In this document: positions 46,157-55,087 of the stretch, piece after piece | Position numbering within the stretch: the first letter of the stretch is position 1 | Layout: every line of letters starts with the position of its first letter | Assembly (NCBI RefSeq): GCF_003205205.1 | Contig: NZ_QJRL01000003.1 | Location: 62,001-126,000 of the forward strand | Reading direction: 5' to 3' | Length of the DNA: 64,000 nt | Source: Pseudomonas sp. LB-090624 | GTDB taxonomy: Bacteria; Pseudomonadota; Gammaproteobacteria; Pseudomonadales; Pseudomonadaceae | Translations under genes and position numbers: made by a program | Notes under the pieces: generated by a model | Told to the model about the DNA's origin: nothing | Seen by the model: the letters and a program-made list of their open reading frames with translations, nothing else | The model's database searches: none

Positions 46157-48139
46157 TTAGAAGGCGAAGCACGAACAGCCCAGCGCCCCCCAGAAGCCCT
46201 GGAAGTCATTGACCGGAACACTCGATTTACGCGCCTTGTCATGGCTGTGTGCGTGCACTCCGCACGGCCCCGAGCACTGGTGCACGGCGGCCGCCAGCGA
46301 CGGCGTACCCACACGCCAGTGGCCCGGCACCTTGGCCACCGGAGACCACTCGGGCAAGACCGGCACCTGGGGTGGACCGAGGCGATCGAACTCACCCGCT
46401 GCATACACCACTTTGCCGTCGACGATGGTCAGCATCGACTCGATGCCCTTTATCGCCTCTTCCTCGACGCTGAAGAAGTCCAGCGACAGCGCCGCGAGGT
46501 CAGCCAGCTGGCCGACCTTGATCTGGCCCTTCTTGCCTTGCTCGCTGGAGAACCAGGCACTGCCTTGGGTAAACAGCTGCAAAGCAGTGTCACGGCTGAG
46601 GCCTTCCGGGTACAGCTCCATGCCACCAACGGTCTTGCCGCTGACCAGCCAGTACAGCGAAGTCCACGGGTTGTAGCTGGACACTCGGGTGGCATCGGTA
46701 CCGGCACCGACCGGCACGCCCATGTCGAGCATGCGCTTGATCGGCGGGGTCTGTTCGGCAGCCTTGGCGCCGTAACGATCGACGAAGTACTCACCCTGGA
46801 AGGCCATGCGATCCTGAATGGCAATACCGCCACCCAGCGCCCGCACGCGCTCGATGTTCTGGGGGGTGATGGTTTCGGCGTGGTCGAAGAACCACGGCAA
46901 GCCATTGAACGGGATGTCCCGGTTGACCTTTTCGAACACGTCGAGCATGCGCGTGATCGACTCGTTGTAGGTGGCGTGCAGGCGGAATGGCCAGCGTTGC
47001 TCGACCAGGTGGCGTACCACCGGCTCCAGCTCCTCTTCCATGGTCTGCGGCAGGTCCGGGCGCGGTTCGAGGAAGTCCTCGAAGTCGGCGGCGGAGAACA
47101 CCAGCATTTCGCCAGCGCCGTTGTGGCGCAAGAAGTCGGTACCGCTGTGCAGCTTGACGCTGGACGTCCACTTCTTGAAGTCGTCCAGCTCTTCCTTGGG
47201 CTTCTGGGTGAACAGGTTGTAGGCGATGCGCACGGTCAGCTGGTTGTTGTCGGCCAACTCCTGAATCACCGAGTAGTCATCGGGGAAATTCTGGTAGCCA
47301 CCGCCGGCATCGATGGCGCTGGTCAGGCCCAGGCGGTTGAGTTCGCGCATGAACTGGCGGGTGGAGTTGACCTGGTACTCCAGCGGCAGCTTCGGCCCCT
47401 TGGCCAGGGTGGCGTAGAGGATCATTGCGTTGGGGCGGGCGATCAGCATGCCGGTCGGGTTGCCGAACTTGTCACGCTGGATTTCGCCACCTGGCGGGTT
47501 CGGGGTGCTCTTGTCGTAGCCGACAGCCTTGAGCGCAGCGCGGTTGAGCAGCGCGCGGTCGTACAGGTGCAGCAGGAATACCGGGGTATCGGGCGCAGCC
47601 TGGTTGATTTCTTCCAGGGTGGGCATGCGTTTTTCGGCGAACTGGAATTCGTTCCAGCCACCGACTACCCGCACCCACTGCGGGGTTGGCGTACGCGCGG
47701 CCTGGTCCTTGAGCATGCGCAGGGCATCAGCCACCGACGGCACGCCTTCCCAGCGCAGTTCGAGGTTGTAGTTCAGGCCACCGCGGATCAGGTGCAGGTG
47801 CGAGTCATTCAGGCCCGGAATCACCGTGCGTTGCTTGAGATCGATGATTTGCGTGGCGGCGCCCTTGTGGGCCATGGCCTCGGCGTCGTTACCCACGGCG
47901 ACGAAGCGGCCGTCCTTGATGGCGACGGCGGTCGCGGTGGGCTTTTCGCGGTCAACGGTGTGCAGCTTGCCGTTGAACAGAATCAGGTCGGCGGTCATGG
48001 AACCTCCTTGGCTGGATGCGTGAGCGGAACCGGCTTGGCCGGTGAAGGGCAATGCGGACCAGAGCGCGCCGGCGGCACCGAGCACGGTGCTGGTGGCGAG
48101 GAACTGGCGACGAGTCTTGTCGTTGCGGTCCTGGGACAT
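46157..48139 (-). CDS. Tat-exported amidohydrolase (YtcJ-like)
   Basis: This 660-residue amidohydrolase-superfamily protein has a Tat signal at its N-terminus: twin Arg at residues 10-11 in KTRRQFLAT, followed by a hydrophobic h-region, which predicts periplasmic export. The metal-binding HxH lies in GLNDSHLHLIRGG. A second histidine region (ATYNESITRMLD and FDHAETITPQNI) and GAGTDATRVSSYNPW also match YtcJ-type enzymes. The start MSQDRNDK has GGAG 7 nt upstream; upstream in-frame codons would hide the Tat motif. The substrate is unknown. It is convergent with the OprD-MFS operon. Confidence 0.9.
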   Translation of the reverse strand: MSQDRNDKTRRQFLATSTVLGAAGALWSALPFTGQAGSAHASSQGGSMTADLILFNGKLHTVDREKPTATAVAIKDGRFVAVGNDAEAMAHKGAATQIIDLKQRTVIPGLNDSHLHLIRGGLNYNLELRWEGVPSVADALRMLKDQAARTPTPQWVRVVGGWNEFQFAEKRMPTLEEINQAAPDTPVFLLHLYDRALLNRAALKAVGYDKSTPNPPGGEIQRDKFGNPTGMLIARPNAMILYATLAKGPKLPLEYQVNSTRQFMRELNRLGLTSAIDAGGGYQNFPDDYSVIQELADNNQLTVRIAYNLFTQKPKEELDDFKKWTSSVKLHSGTDFLRHNGAGEMLVFSAADFEDFLEPRPDLPQTMEEELEPVVRHLVEQRWPFRLHATYNESITRMLDVFEKVNRDIPFNGLPWFFDHAETITPQNIERVRALGGGIAIQDRMAFQGEYFVDRYGAKAAEQTPPIKRMLDMGVPVGAGTDATRVSSYNPWTSLYWLVSGKTVGGMELYPEGLSRDTALQLFTQGSAWFSSEQGKKGQIKVGQLADLAALSLDFFSVEEEAIKGIESMLTIVDGKVVYAAGEFDRLGPPQVPVLPEWSPVAKVPGHWRVGTPSLAAAVHQCSGPCGVHAHSHDKARKSSVPVNDFQGFWGALGCSCFAF

Positions 48140-48263
48140 AAGCTTCTCCGACGAGGGCCGGCAGGGGGACTGCGAAGCATGCCGGTTGATGCAAGGCTTG
48201 GGCTTGGATGGATGTGCGGTGGGTTGAAGAAGGTTAGCCCTGGTCAAGCTTTTTGCTGTCTGG

Positions 48264-48337
48264 GCCGGCCTCTTCGTGGGTAAACCCGCTCCTACAACGG
48301 ACTGCGAACGTCTGTAGGAGCGAGTTCACCCGCGAAT
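48264..48337. repeat. Inverted pair of P. putida REP elements
   Basis: CCGGCCTCTTCGTGGGTAAA begins a REP on the plus strand (48264-48297) and a divergent inverted REP (CTGTAGGAGCGAGTTCACCC) follows at 48312-48337. They lie between the amidohydrolase start and the alpha/beta-hydrolase stop. Confidence 0.82.
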
Positions 48338-48348
48338 GTTTCCCACAA

Positions 48349-49167
48349 TTACCGCTGAAGGAACGCCAGCAAGTCCTCATTCAGCTGCTGCGCATGGGTC
48401 ACTGCAAAACCGTGCGGCGCCCCGGCATACACCTTCAACTCCGCCCCGCGAATCAGCTCTGCGGCCTGCTTGCCGGTGGTCTCGAATGGCACGATCTGGT
48501 CGTCATCGCCATGAATCACCAGGGTCGGCACATCGACCTTGGCCATGTCCGGGCGGAAGTCGGTTTCGGAGAACGCCGTCACGCAATCCAGGGTGCCCTT
48601 GATGGACGCCATCAGCGCGATGTTCAGCGTCTGCGTCTGCACGCCCTGGGACACCTGCTGGCCATGGTTGATGCCATAGAAAGGCGCAGCAAAATCGGCG
48701 ATGAATTGCGCTCGGTCGGCACGCAGGCCGGCGCGAATACCTTCGAACACCGACAGGTCGACACCTTCAGGGTTGTCGTCACGTTTGCCGAACACTGGGG
48801 TTACCGCGCCCAGCAGCACCAGCCCGGCCACCCGCTCGCTGCCGTGGCGGGCGATATAGCGGCTGACGTCACCGCCCCCCATCGAGAAGCCCACCAAGGT
48901 GACGTCGCGCAGGTCGAGGTGCTCGATCAACTGGGCGATGTCATCGGCAAAGGTGTCGTAATCGTAGCCGTTCCATGGCTGGCTGGAACGGCCGAAACCC
49001 CGGCGGTCGAAGGCGATGGTGCGGTAACCGCGGCTGGCCAGGAATTCCATCTGCGAATCCCACATGTCGGCGTCCAGCGGCCAGCCGTGGCTGAACAGCA
49101 CAGGCTTGCCACTGCCCCAGTCCTTGAAATAGATCGACGTGCCATCGCGGGTAACGAACGTGCTCAT
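48349..49167 (-). CDS. Alpha/beta hydrolase (non-heme chloroperoxidase/arylesterase type)
   Basis: This 272-residue alpha/beta hydrolase carries oxyanion-hole HGWPLDADMW near residue 28 and the nucleophile elbow GFSMGG with Ser95. The acid region is HGDDDQIVPFE (Asp near 223), and the catalytic His lies in APHGFAVTH near 252-258. The N-terminal TFVTRDGTSIYFKDWG is typical of cofactor-free haloperoxidase/perhydrolase-type esterases. The physiological substrate is unknown. It is separated by about 40 nt from the small membrane gene upstream on the same strand, so they may be cotranscribed. Confidence 0.92.
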   Translation of the reverse strand: MSTFVTRDGTSIYFKDWGSGKPVLFSHGWPLDADMWDSQMEFLASRGYRTIAFDRRGFGRSSQPWNGYDYDTFADDIAQLIEHLDLRDVTLVGFSMGGGDVSRYIARHGSERVAGLVLLGAVTPVFGKRDDNPEGVDLSVFEGIRAGLRADRAQFIADFAAPFYGINHGQQVSQGVQTQTLNIALMASIKGTLDCVTAFSETDFRPDMAKVDVPTLVIHGDDDQIVPFETTGKQAAELIRGAELKVYAGAPHGFAVTHAQQLNEDLLAFLQR

Positions 49168-49207
49168 AACGGTATCTCCTTGAACGTTTCGAGGTATAGG
49201 CGTCGGC

Positions 49208-49516
49208 TCAGCCGCGCAGCCAGTTGGCGCAGCGGCGAGTTACCCAAGGCATGATGTAGAACACCACGGGCAGGATGACGAACAGGTTGACGATCAGGTT
49301 GCCGGTGATCACGCCGCCCAGCTGCGGGAAGCGTGCGAACAGCGGCGCCAGCAGTTGCGGGACGACCATGGTCATCGGGCAGATCACCAAGTAGGTCAGC
49401 AGCGCCTGCTTCCAGCGCGGCGGTTGCGCTGCCGGGGTGCCCGGCGAGCGATCAAGCACTTTGTGTTGCAGGCATACGGTCACCACTTCGCGGTTGTCAT
49501 GGAGTGCGGTGTTCAT
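49208..49516 (-). CDS. Small membrane protein, truncated relative of ABM-membrane proteins
   Basis: This 102-residue protein has a membrane part (PPRWKQALLTYLVICPMTMV and LIVNLFVILPVVFYIMPWV) that matches the C-terminal tail usually attached to antibiotic-biosynthesis-monooxygenase domains in pseudomonads. Only the first strand-like piece (VVTVCLQHKV) of that soluble domain remains before it. An internal deletion of the ABM core is the simplest reading. It lies between the YcaC paralogue 3 and the alpha/beta hydrolase on the same strand, suggesting one transcript of small detoxification-type genes. The start MNTALHDN is preferred over an ATG ten codons upstream. Confidence 0.6.
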   Translation of the reverse strand: MNTALHDNREVVTVCLQHKVLDRSPGTPAAQPPRWKQALLTYLVICPMTMVVPQLLAPLFARFPQLGGVITGNLIVNLFVILPVVFYIMPWVTRRCANWLRG

Positions 49517-49633
49517 CGGCGTTCCTTGGGATGAGCTTGCCCGCATCCACTGTGCAACGGCGGACGGGCGCTGGATTGGATAGGTGTGCTGCCCTGGGCG
49601 GGCACCGATTGGCGGTGCCCGCGGCGTTTGCGC

Positions 49634-50263
49634 TTATTTGTTGGCGTTGAAGGCGTTGTAGCTGGTCATCAGGTTGCGGTAGTCCGGGATGTGGTTGGAG
49701 CACAGCGCGGCCAGGCCTTCGATGTCGTTGCGCCAGTCGCGGTGCAGCTCGCAGGCCACGCCGAACCAGGTCATCAGTTGCGCACCGGCACGGCTCATGC
49801 GGTCATGGGCGGCGTCGCGGGTCATGGCATTGAAGGTGCCGGAGGCATCGGTCACCACGAACACGTCGAACTCTTCTTCCAGGGCGGCCAGCGCCGGGAA
49901 GGCTACGCACACTTCGGTTACCACGCCGGCAATGATCAGCTGCTTCTTGCCGGTGGCCTTCACTGCCTTGACGAAGTCTTCGTTGTCCCAAGCGTTGATC
50001 TGGCCTGGGCGGGCGATGTACGGCGCGTCCGGGAACAGTGCTTTCAGCTCGGGCACCAGGGGGCCGTTGGGGCCTTGTTCAAAGCTGGTGGTAAGAATGG
50101 TCGGCAGGTTGAAGAACTTGGCCAGGTCGGCCAGGGCCAACACGTTGTTCTTGAAGGCGTCCGGCTCGATGTCGCGGACCAGGGACAGCAGGCCCGCCTG
50201 GTGGTCAACCAGCAGTACGGCGGCGTCGTCTTTGTTCAGGCGGTTGTATTTGAAGTTGTTCAT
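49634..50263 (-). CDS. YcaC-like isochorismatase-family hydrolase (paralogue 3)
   Basis: This 209-residue hydrolase is nearly identical to paralogue 2 (39201-39830), with the same triad candidates in LLVDHQAGL, KATGKKQL and VVTEVCVAFPAL. Differences cluster at the two ends (start MNNFKYN, end NAFNANK) and at a few internal positions. TTAGGAG lies upstream of the ATG as in paralogue 2, and the region beyond it is also conserved, so promoter plus gene were duplicated together. Downstream on the same strand are the small membrane protein and the alpha/beta hydrolase, which paralogue 2 lacks. Confidence 0.92.
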   Translation of the reverse strand: MNNFKYNRLNKDDAAVLLVDHQAGLLSLVRDIEPDAFKNNVLALADLAKFFNLPTILTTSFEQGPNGPLVPELKALFPDAPYIARPGQINAWDNEDFVKAVKATGKKQLIIAGVVTEVCVAFPALAALEEEFDVFVVTDASGTFNAMTRDAAHDRMSRAGAQLMTWFGVACELHRDWRNDIEGLAALCSNHIPDYRNLMTSYNAFNANK

Positions 50264-50400
50264 GGGGGTAGCTCCTAAGGGTTTTGATTTTCAGTAAGTT
50301 GGGTGTTTCGCGTTGATGGGAGAAGATTAAAACCATCACCTTTGGAGCGGTAGATAGCGGTTTTTGGCTTTAGCGTTCTGTTATGTGAACGATGATTTGA
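50264..50400 (-). promoter_or_regulatory. Upstream region conserved with YcaC paralogue 2
   Basis: Blocks GTGTTTCGCGTTGATGGG, CATCACCTTTGG, TGGCTTTAGCGTTC and GTGAACGATG appear in the same order and spacing as at 39831-39972. No LysR gene adjoins here, so control from the regulator at 40029 is plausible. Confidence 0.6.
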
Positions 50401-50524
50401 CCCTGGAATTTGCTGGCCGCTTCGCGGGCGTGCCGGCATCCACAGGCACTGCGCCAGCCCCATTGCTTGCAACAGCAACCTGCTCTATTACTACCCACAG
50501 CCCTCCCCTCTACCCGAGATCATC

Positions 50525-51952
50525 ATGCTGGCGTTCATCCAGTCGTCCCCGTTGTTGCTCGGTACCGCCCTGATCCTGCTTGACCTGGTGCTCTGGCAAT
50601 CAATCCCCATCCAGCGCCGGGCCTGGCGCATCGGCACACGGCTGGTGATCTTCGTAGTGTTCAGCTCGGTGCTGGTGGCCGCCGGCATGAGCCCGCTGCA
50701 ACCGCCTCCTTGGCCCGACGATGTTCCCCGCAATTTGATGGCCACGGTGCTGACGATTGGCTGGTGGCTGTTCGGCGCGCGCACGGTAACCGTGGTATTC
50801 GGCCTGCTGCTGGTAGCCCGTGGCAGCCATGGCGGGCGCTTGCTGCAGGATGTGCTAGGCGCGTTGATCTTCCTCGCTGCCGTGGTCGCGGCCGCAGGCT
50901 ATGTGTTGCAACTGCCGGTGAAGGGCCTGTTGGCCACGTCCGGGGTGATGGCCATCGTTATCGGCCTGGCCCTGCAAAGCACCTTGGCAGATGTGTTCAG
51001 CGGCATCGTGCTGAATACCACGCGGCCCTATCAGATTGGCGATTCGATCTCGATCGACGGCACTGAAGGCAAGGTGGTGGATATCGACTGGCGGGCGACG
51101 CGCATGATTACCGGCACCGGCAGCCTGGCGGTCATTCCCAACTCGGTAGCGGCCAAGGCCAAGCTGCTCAACCACAGCCGACCGGCCGACCGCCACGGCG
51201 TGGCCATCAGCGTCGTGGTACCGGCCAAGGTGCGCCCGAGGAAGGTATTCGATGCGCTGGAAAAGGCCTTGCAGGGCACAACTGCCCTGCTCGCCTCACC
51301 TGCGGCCAAGGTATCGGTGAAAACGTCCACGTTGGAGTCTGTGGAATACGAAGCCAGTGGCTTCATTGCCGAGGCTGCACGCAAGACCGAAACGCGCAAC
51401 CAGCTGTTCGACCTGGCGCACCGCCATCTGGAGGCCAGCGGGGTGATGTGGAACGTCGATTTGACCCTGCCTGCGCGCAGCCGCCAGCGCGAGGTCCTGG
51501 ACGAAGTGCGGGTGTTCCGCTCGCTGAGCGATGAGGAACGGGATGCGTTGAGCCAGCGCATGACCGCAGTGGAGTACCTGGCGGACCAGGTGATCCTCGG
51601 CGTGGGCGAGCATTCCGATCATTTGCTGGTGATTGGCAGCGGTGTGGTGTCGGCATCGGTGCGCGATGGCGAGAAGCTGCTGGAAGCCGGGCGCATGGGA
51701 CCGGGTGAAGTATTGGGGGTCGAGGGGATCATCGACGAAGACAATTCGTTTGCCGAGTTCCGTACGCTGACCAGTTGCGTGCTGTACCGGATCGACAAGG
51801 AACAGGTGAAGACCTGTTTGCAGCAGCGTGGCGACGTGCAGACGGCGCTGAGCAAATTGCAGCGGTTCCGGCGGCAGAGCCGGGAGTCGTTGTTGCTGCA
51901 AAAGCCGACCTTGATCAAGAAAGGCGGCTTCCTCAGCTGGCTGCACAAGTAA
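50525..51952 (+). CDS. Mechanosensitive channel (MscS) with cyclic-nucleotide-binding domain
   Basis: This 475-residue inner-membrane protein has four membrane segments in residues 1-130. The MscS pore helix and beta domain follow (LLATSGVMAIVIGLALQSTL, DVFSGIVLNTTRPYQIGD, DGTEGKVVDIDWRATRM). Residues about 330-450 form a cNMP-binding domain (FRSLSDEERDALSQRM, VRDGEKLLEAGRMGPGEVLG). Family members with this layout (bCNG type) are gated by cyclic nucleotide or tension. Class I cyclase CyaA elsewhere in this window could supply cAMP. It is convergent with amaA, separated by a REP hairpin. Confidence 0.9.
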   Translation: MLAFIQSSPLLLGTALILLDLVLWQSIPIQRRAWRIGTRLVIFVVFSSVLVAAGMSPLQPPPWPDDVPRNLMATVLTIGWWLFGARTVTVVFGLLLVARGSHGGRLLQDVLGALIFLAAVVAAAGYVLQLPVKGLLATSGVMAIVIGLALQSTLADVFSGIVLNTTRPYQIGDSISIDGTEGKVVDIDWRATRMITGTGSLAVIPNSVAAKAKLLNHSRPADRHGVAISVVVPAKVRPRKVFDALEKALQGTTALLASPAAKVSVKTSTLESVEYEASGFIAEAARKTETRNQLFDLAHRHLEASGVMWNVDLTLPARSRQREVLDEVRVFRSLSDEERDALSQRMTAVEYLADQVILGVGEHSDHLLVIGSGVVSASVRDGEKLLEAGRMGPGEVLGVEGIIDEDNSFAEFRTLTSCVLYRIDKEQVKTCLQQRGDVQTALSKLQRFRRQSRESLLLQKPTLIKKGGFLSWLHK

Positions 51953-51960
51953 GCCTGCGC

Positions 51961-51993
51961 CGGCCTCTTCGCGGGCGTGCCCGCGAAGAGGCC
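51961..51993. repeat. REP palindrome between convergent genes
   Basis: GGCCTCTTCGCGGGC and its exact complement are joined by a 2-nt loop, making a 15-bp perfect stem of the P. putida REP type. It sits between the channel gene and amaA stops and probably terminates both. Confidence 0.85.
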
Positions 51994-52000
51994 AGTGTCC

Positions 52001-53287
52001 TTACAACACTACCCTCAGACACTGCCCCGCGTGGTAAAGCGAGAAGCCGGACTCGTAGAACGCGGTCCGCAGCGAAGGTGCACTCACGCCGCTCATCGGC
52101 GAAAACGGAATCGGCAGGCTGTCCGCCTCACCCTTCAGCAGGAACTCGGCAAACGCCCGGCCAATCACGGTGCCGGTGGTATTGCCGCGCCCGTTGTACC
52201 CGGTCACTGCCACCAGCCCAGGCGCCGGCTCGAACAGGCGCATCAGGTGGTCGGGGGTGAAGTCGATGCAGCCGGTCCAGTGCATGTCCCACTCGACCTT
52301 GCCCAGCTCCGGGTAGTAATGGCTCTGAATGCGGTCAGCCCAGCTGCGCACGAACCAGGACGGTTTGTTGTCGACTCGGCCCAGGCTGCCGAGCAGCAGG
52401 CGGCCCTGGTCGTCACGGCGGATGCTGCTGAGCACGGTGCGGGTGTCCCACGAACCTTGCCCGTGTGGCAGCACCTTGTCGGCCGCCGCACCCTGCAGCG
52501 GTTTGGACGCCACCTGGTAGTAATAGCCGCGGAAGAACTGCTTCTGCAGGTTGCTCCAGTCGCCTTCGGTGTAAGCACCAGTGGAAATCACCACCTTGTC
52601 GGCGCGCACCGAGCCACGTGCCGTCTTCACCCGCCAGGCGTCGCCATCACGCTCCAGGCCTTCGACCGAGGACTGCTGGAACAGCTTGCCACCCAAGCGT
52701 GCCACGGCAGCTGCCAGGCCCTGGGTGTAGCCCATCGGGTTGATGGTGCCGGCGCGCCGGTCGAGCAGCGCGGCGGAAATCTTGTTGGTACCGCAGTATT
52801 CCTGGCATTGGGCGCCGGTCAGCAGCTCTACGTCGGCACCGCGGCGGCGCCATTGTTCGTGGCGGGCCTCGAGGTCGGCGATGCCGGTGGCGTTGTGCGC
52901 CATGTGCAGCGTGCCTTTGTGCTGGGCCTGGCAGTCGATGCCGAGCCGCTCGATCATGGCGAACACTTCAGCCGGGGCTTCGCCAAGCACCTTGTTCAGG
53001 CGGCTGCCCTGCTTCTGGCCAAGGGTGGCCTCGACGTCGTCGGGGCGGATCCAGGTACCGGCGTTGACCAGGCCGACGTTGCGCCCCGAGCCGCCGTGGC
53101 CGATCTTCCAGGCCTCCAGCAGGATCACTGACTTGCCCTGTTCGAGCAGGTGGATGGCCGCCGACAGGCCGGTAATACCGCCGCCGATCACACAGACATC
53201 AGCCTTGTGCTCACCGGCCAGGGCCTGGGCGGCGACGGTCGGTTTGCTGACGTGTTCCCACAAGCATTGTTGACGCAGTTCGGACAT
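52001..53287 (-). CDS. amaA: L-pipecolate oxidase (FAD-dependent amine oxidoreductase)
   Basis: This 428-residue DAO-family flavoprotein begins its Rossmann fold with VCVIGGGITGLSAAIHLLEQ near residue 30 and shows GSGRNVGLVNAG and a C-terminal VTGYNGRGNTTGTV FAD-binding segment. In P. putida the AmaA enzyme oxidises L-pipecolate to delta-1-piperideine-6-carboxylate in D-lysine catabolism. The direct neighbour downstream in the pathway, amaB, lies upstream on the same strand. The start MSELRQQC is preferred; a 19-residue upstream extension enters the repeat region. The gene name rests on context plus family, which agree. Confidence 0.88.
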   Translation of the reverse strand: MSELRQQCLWEHVSKPTVAAQALAGEHKADVCVIGGGITGLSAAIHLLEQGKSVILLEAWKIGHGGSGRNVGLVNAGTWIRPDDVEATLGQKQGSRLNKVLGEAPAEVFAMIERLGIDCQAQHKGTLHMAHNATGIADLEARHEQWRRRGADVELLTGAQCQEYCGTNKISAALLDRRAGTINPMGYTQGLAAAVARLGGKLFQQSSVEGLERDGDAWRVKTARGSVRADKVVISTGAYTEGDWSNLQKQFFRGYYYQVASKPLQGAAADKVLPHGQGSWDTRTVLSSIRRDDQGRLLLGSLGRVDNKPSWFVRSWADRIQSHYYPELGKVEWDMHWTGCIDFTPDHLMRLFEPAPGLVAVTGYNGRGNTTGTVIGRAFAEFLLKGEADSLPIPFSPMSGVSAPSLRTAFYESGFSLYHAGQCLRVVL

Positions 53288-53349
53288 GGCCGGCTCCAGC
53301 AGTGTTGTTCTTGTAGCGGTTGGAGCGGCGCTGCCGCCCATTCGCCGGA

Positions 53350-53415
53350 CAAGCCCGCTCCCACAGGGACCACACAGGCCTGAAGGCCAGCGGAGATCCT
53401 GTGGGAGCGGGCTTG
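53350..53415. repeat. Inverted repeat between amaB and amaA
   Basis: CAAGCCCGCTCCCACAGG and CCTGTGGGAGCGGGCTTG are exact 18-bp inverted arms about 30 bp apart. This is a common P. putida-group intergenic palindrome. It could reduce read-through from amaB into amaA or stabilise the amaB 3' end. Confidence 0.8.
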
Positions 53416-53461
53416 CCCCGCGAACCGGGGGCCACGCCCCCGGCCATGCAACATCAATACA

Positions 53462-54952
53462 TCAGTCGAACACGATACCCTGCGCCAACGGCAGTTCACG
53501 CGAGTAGTTCACAGTGTTGGTCTGGCGACGCATGTAGCCTTTCCAGGCATCCGAGCCCGACTCACGACCACCGCCGGTTTCCTTCTCGCCACCGAACGCA
53601 CCGCCGATCTCAGCGCCGCTGGTGCCGATGTTGACGTTGGCGATACCGCAATCGCTCCCCGAAGCACTCTGGAAGCGCTCGGCTTCACGAATGTCGGTGG
53701 TGAAGATGCACGACGACAGGCCTTGTGGCACTTCGTTGTTCAGGCGCAGGGCCTCTTCGAAGTCGTCATAGGCCAGTACGTAGAGGATCGGGGCGAAGGT
53801 TTCGTGGCGTACCACGTCGCTTTGCGCCGGCATTTCGGCAATGGCTGGCGACACGTAGTAGGCGTTCGGGTACTGATCGGCCAGCTGACGCTCGCCACCA
53901 AACACCTGGCCACCTTCGTCGCGGGCCTTGGCCAGCGCGCCCTGCATGGCGTCGAACGACAGCTTGTCGATCAGCGGGCCAACCAGGTTGTCCTTGCGTG
54001 GGTCGCCGATGCGTACTTTGCCGTAGGCAGCTTTGACGCGGGCAACCACTTCGTCCTTGATCGAACGGTGCACGATCAGACGGCGCAGGGTGGTGCAGCG
54101 CTGGCCGGCGGTACCCACCGCAGAGAACAGAATGCCGCGCACGGCCAGGTCGAGGTCGGCGCTCGGGGCCAGAATCATGGCGTTGTTGCCGCCCAGTTCG
54201 AGGATGCTGCGGCCGAAGCGGGCAGCCACACGCGGGCCGACTTCGCGACCCATGCGGGTGCTGCCGGTGGCGCTGACCAGCGGTACGCGCGGGTCGTCGA
54301 CCATGGCTTCGCCGGCTTCACGGCCGCCGATGACCAGTTGCGCCAGGCCAGCCGGAGCGTCGCCGAAGGCTTTCAGGGCTTTTTCGAACAGCGCCTGGCA
54401 GGCCAGGGCGGTCAGCGGAGTCTTCTCGGACGGCTTCCATACCACCGAGTTGCCGGCCACCAGGGCCAGGGCGGTGTTCCAGGCCCACACGGCAACCGGG
54501 AAGTTGAAGGCGCTGATAACCCCGACCACGCCCAGCGGGTGCCAGGTTTCACGCATGTGGTGGCCCGGGCGCTCGGAAGCGATGGTCAGGCCGTAGAGCT
54601 GGCGTGACAGGCCAACGGCGAAGTCGCAGATATCGATCATTTCCTGGACTTCACCCAGACCTTCCTGGGTGATCTTGCCGGCTTCGATCGAGACCAGCTC
54701 GCCGAGGTCGGCCTTGTGTTCACGCAGCACTTCGCCAAACAGACGCACCAGCTCGCCACGGCGTGGGGCCGGCACAGTGCGCCAGGCTTCGAAGGCGCTC
54801 TGGGCCTGATCGATGCGGGCGATGGTCTCGGCCTTGCCGAGCAGTTTCACCGAGGCGATCTGGCTGCCGTCGATCGGCGTGTGAACAGGGTAGTCGCCCT
54901 GGGTGTAAGCCTCGGCGGCAACGCCAAGGCGCTCGAGCAATCCAGCAACCAT
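53462..54952 (-). CDS. amaB: Delta-1-piperideine-6-carboxylate (2-aminoadipate semialdehyde) dehydrogenase
   Basis: This 496-residue NAD(P)-dependent aldehyde dehydrogenase of the ALDH7 type has its catalytic Cys at 286 in TAGQRCTTLRR, general-base Glu252 in ILELGGNN, and NAD-site SATGSTRMGREVG near 227. AmaB oxidises the semialdehyde formed from pipecolate to L-2-aminoadipate, feeding hglS downstream in the lysine-degradation route. It is the 5' gene of the amaB-amaA unit and is divergent from the LysR gene at 55088 with a 135-bp control region. Confidence 0.92.
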   Translation of the reverse strand: MVAGLLERLGVAAEAYTQGDYPVHTPIDGSQIASVKLLGKAETIARIDQAQSAFEAWRTVPAPRRGELVRLFGEVLREHKADLGELVSIEAGKITQEGLGEVQEMIDICDFAVGLSRQLYGLTIASERPGHHMRETWHPLGVVGVISAFNFPVAVWAWNTALALVAGNSVVWKPSEKTPLTALACQALFEKALKAFGDAPAGLAQLVIGGREAGEAMVDDPRVPLVSATGSTRMGREVGPRVAARFGRSILELGGNNAMILAPSADLDLAVRGILFSAVGTAGQRCTTLRRLIVHRSIKDEVVARVKAAYGKVRIGDPRKDNLVGPLIDKLSFDAMQGALAKARDEGGQVFGGERQLADQYPNAYYVSPAIAEMPAQSDVVRHETFAPILYVLAYDDFEEALRLNNEVPQGLSSCIFTTDIREAERFQSASGSDCGIANVNIGTSGAEIGGAFGGEKETGGGRESGSDAWKGYMRRQTNTVNYSRELPLAQGIVFD

Positions 54953-55087
54953 TTGTGCATCTCCTACATCGGTGATGGGGTGGAAAAATGATGTGGATCA
55001 GTATTAATCCGATCACATGGGTACAACAAACGACCTTTATTCCGCATATCATTCCGCCAGGTAATGATTTGAGCCGCAGAGACCACT

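Noticed and set aside
46040..48283. 747-codon open frame antisense to the amidohydrolase
   Set aside because: Although longer than the real gene, it has no recognisable family; the Tat signal and metal motifs are on the minus strand.
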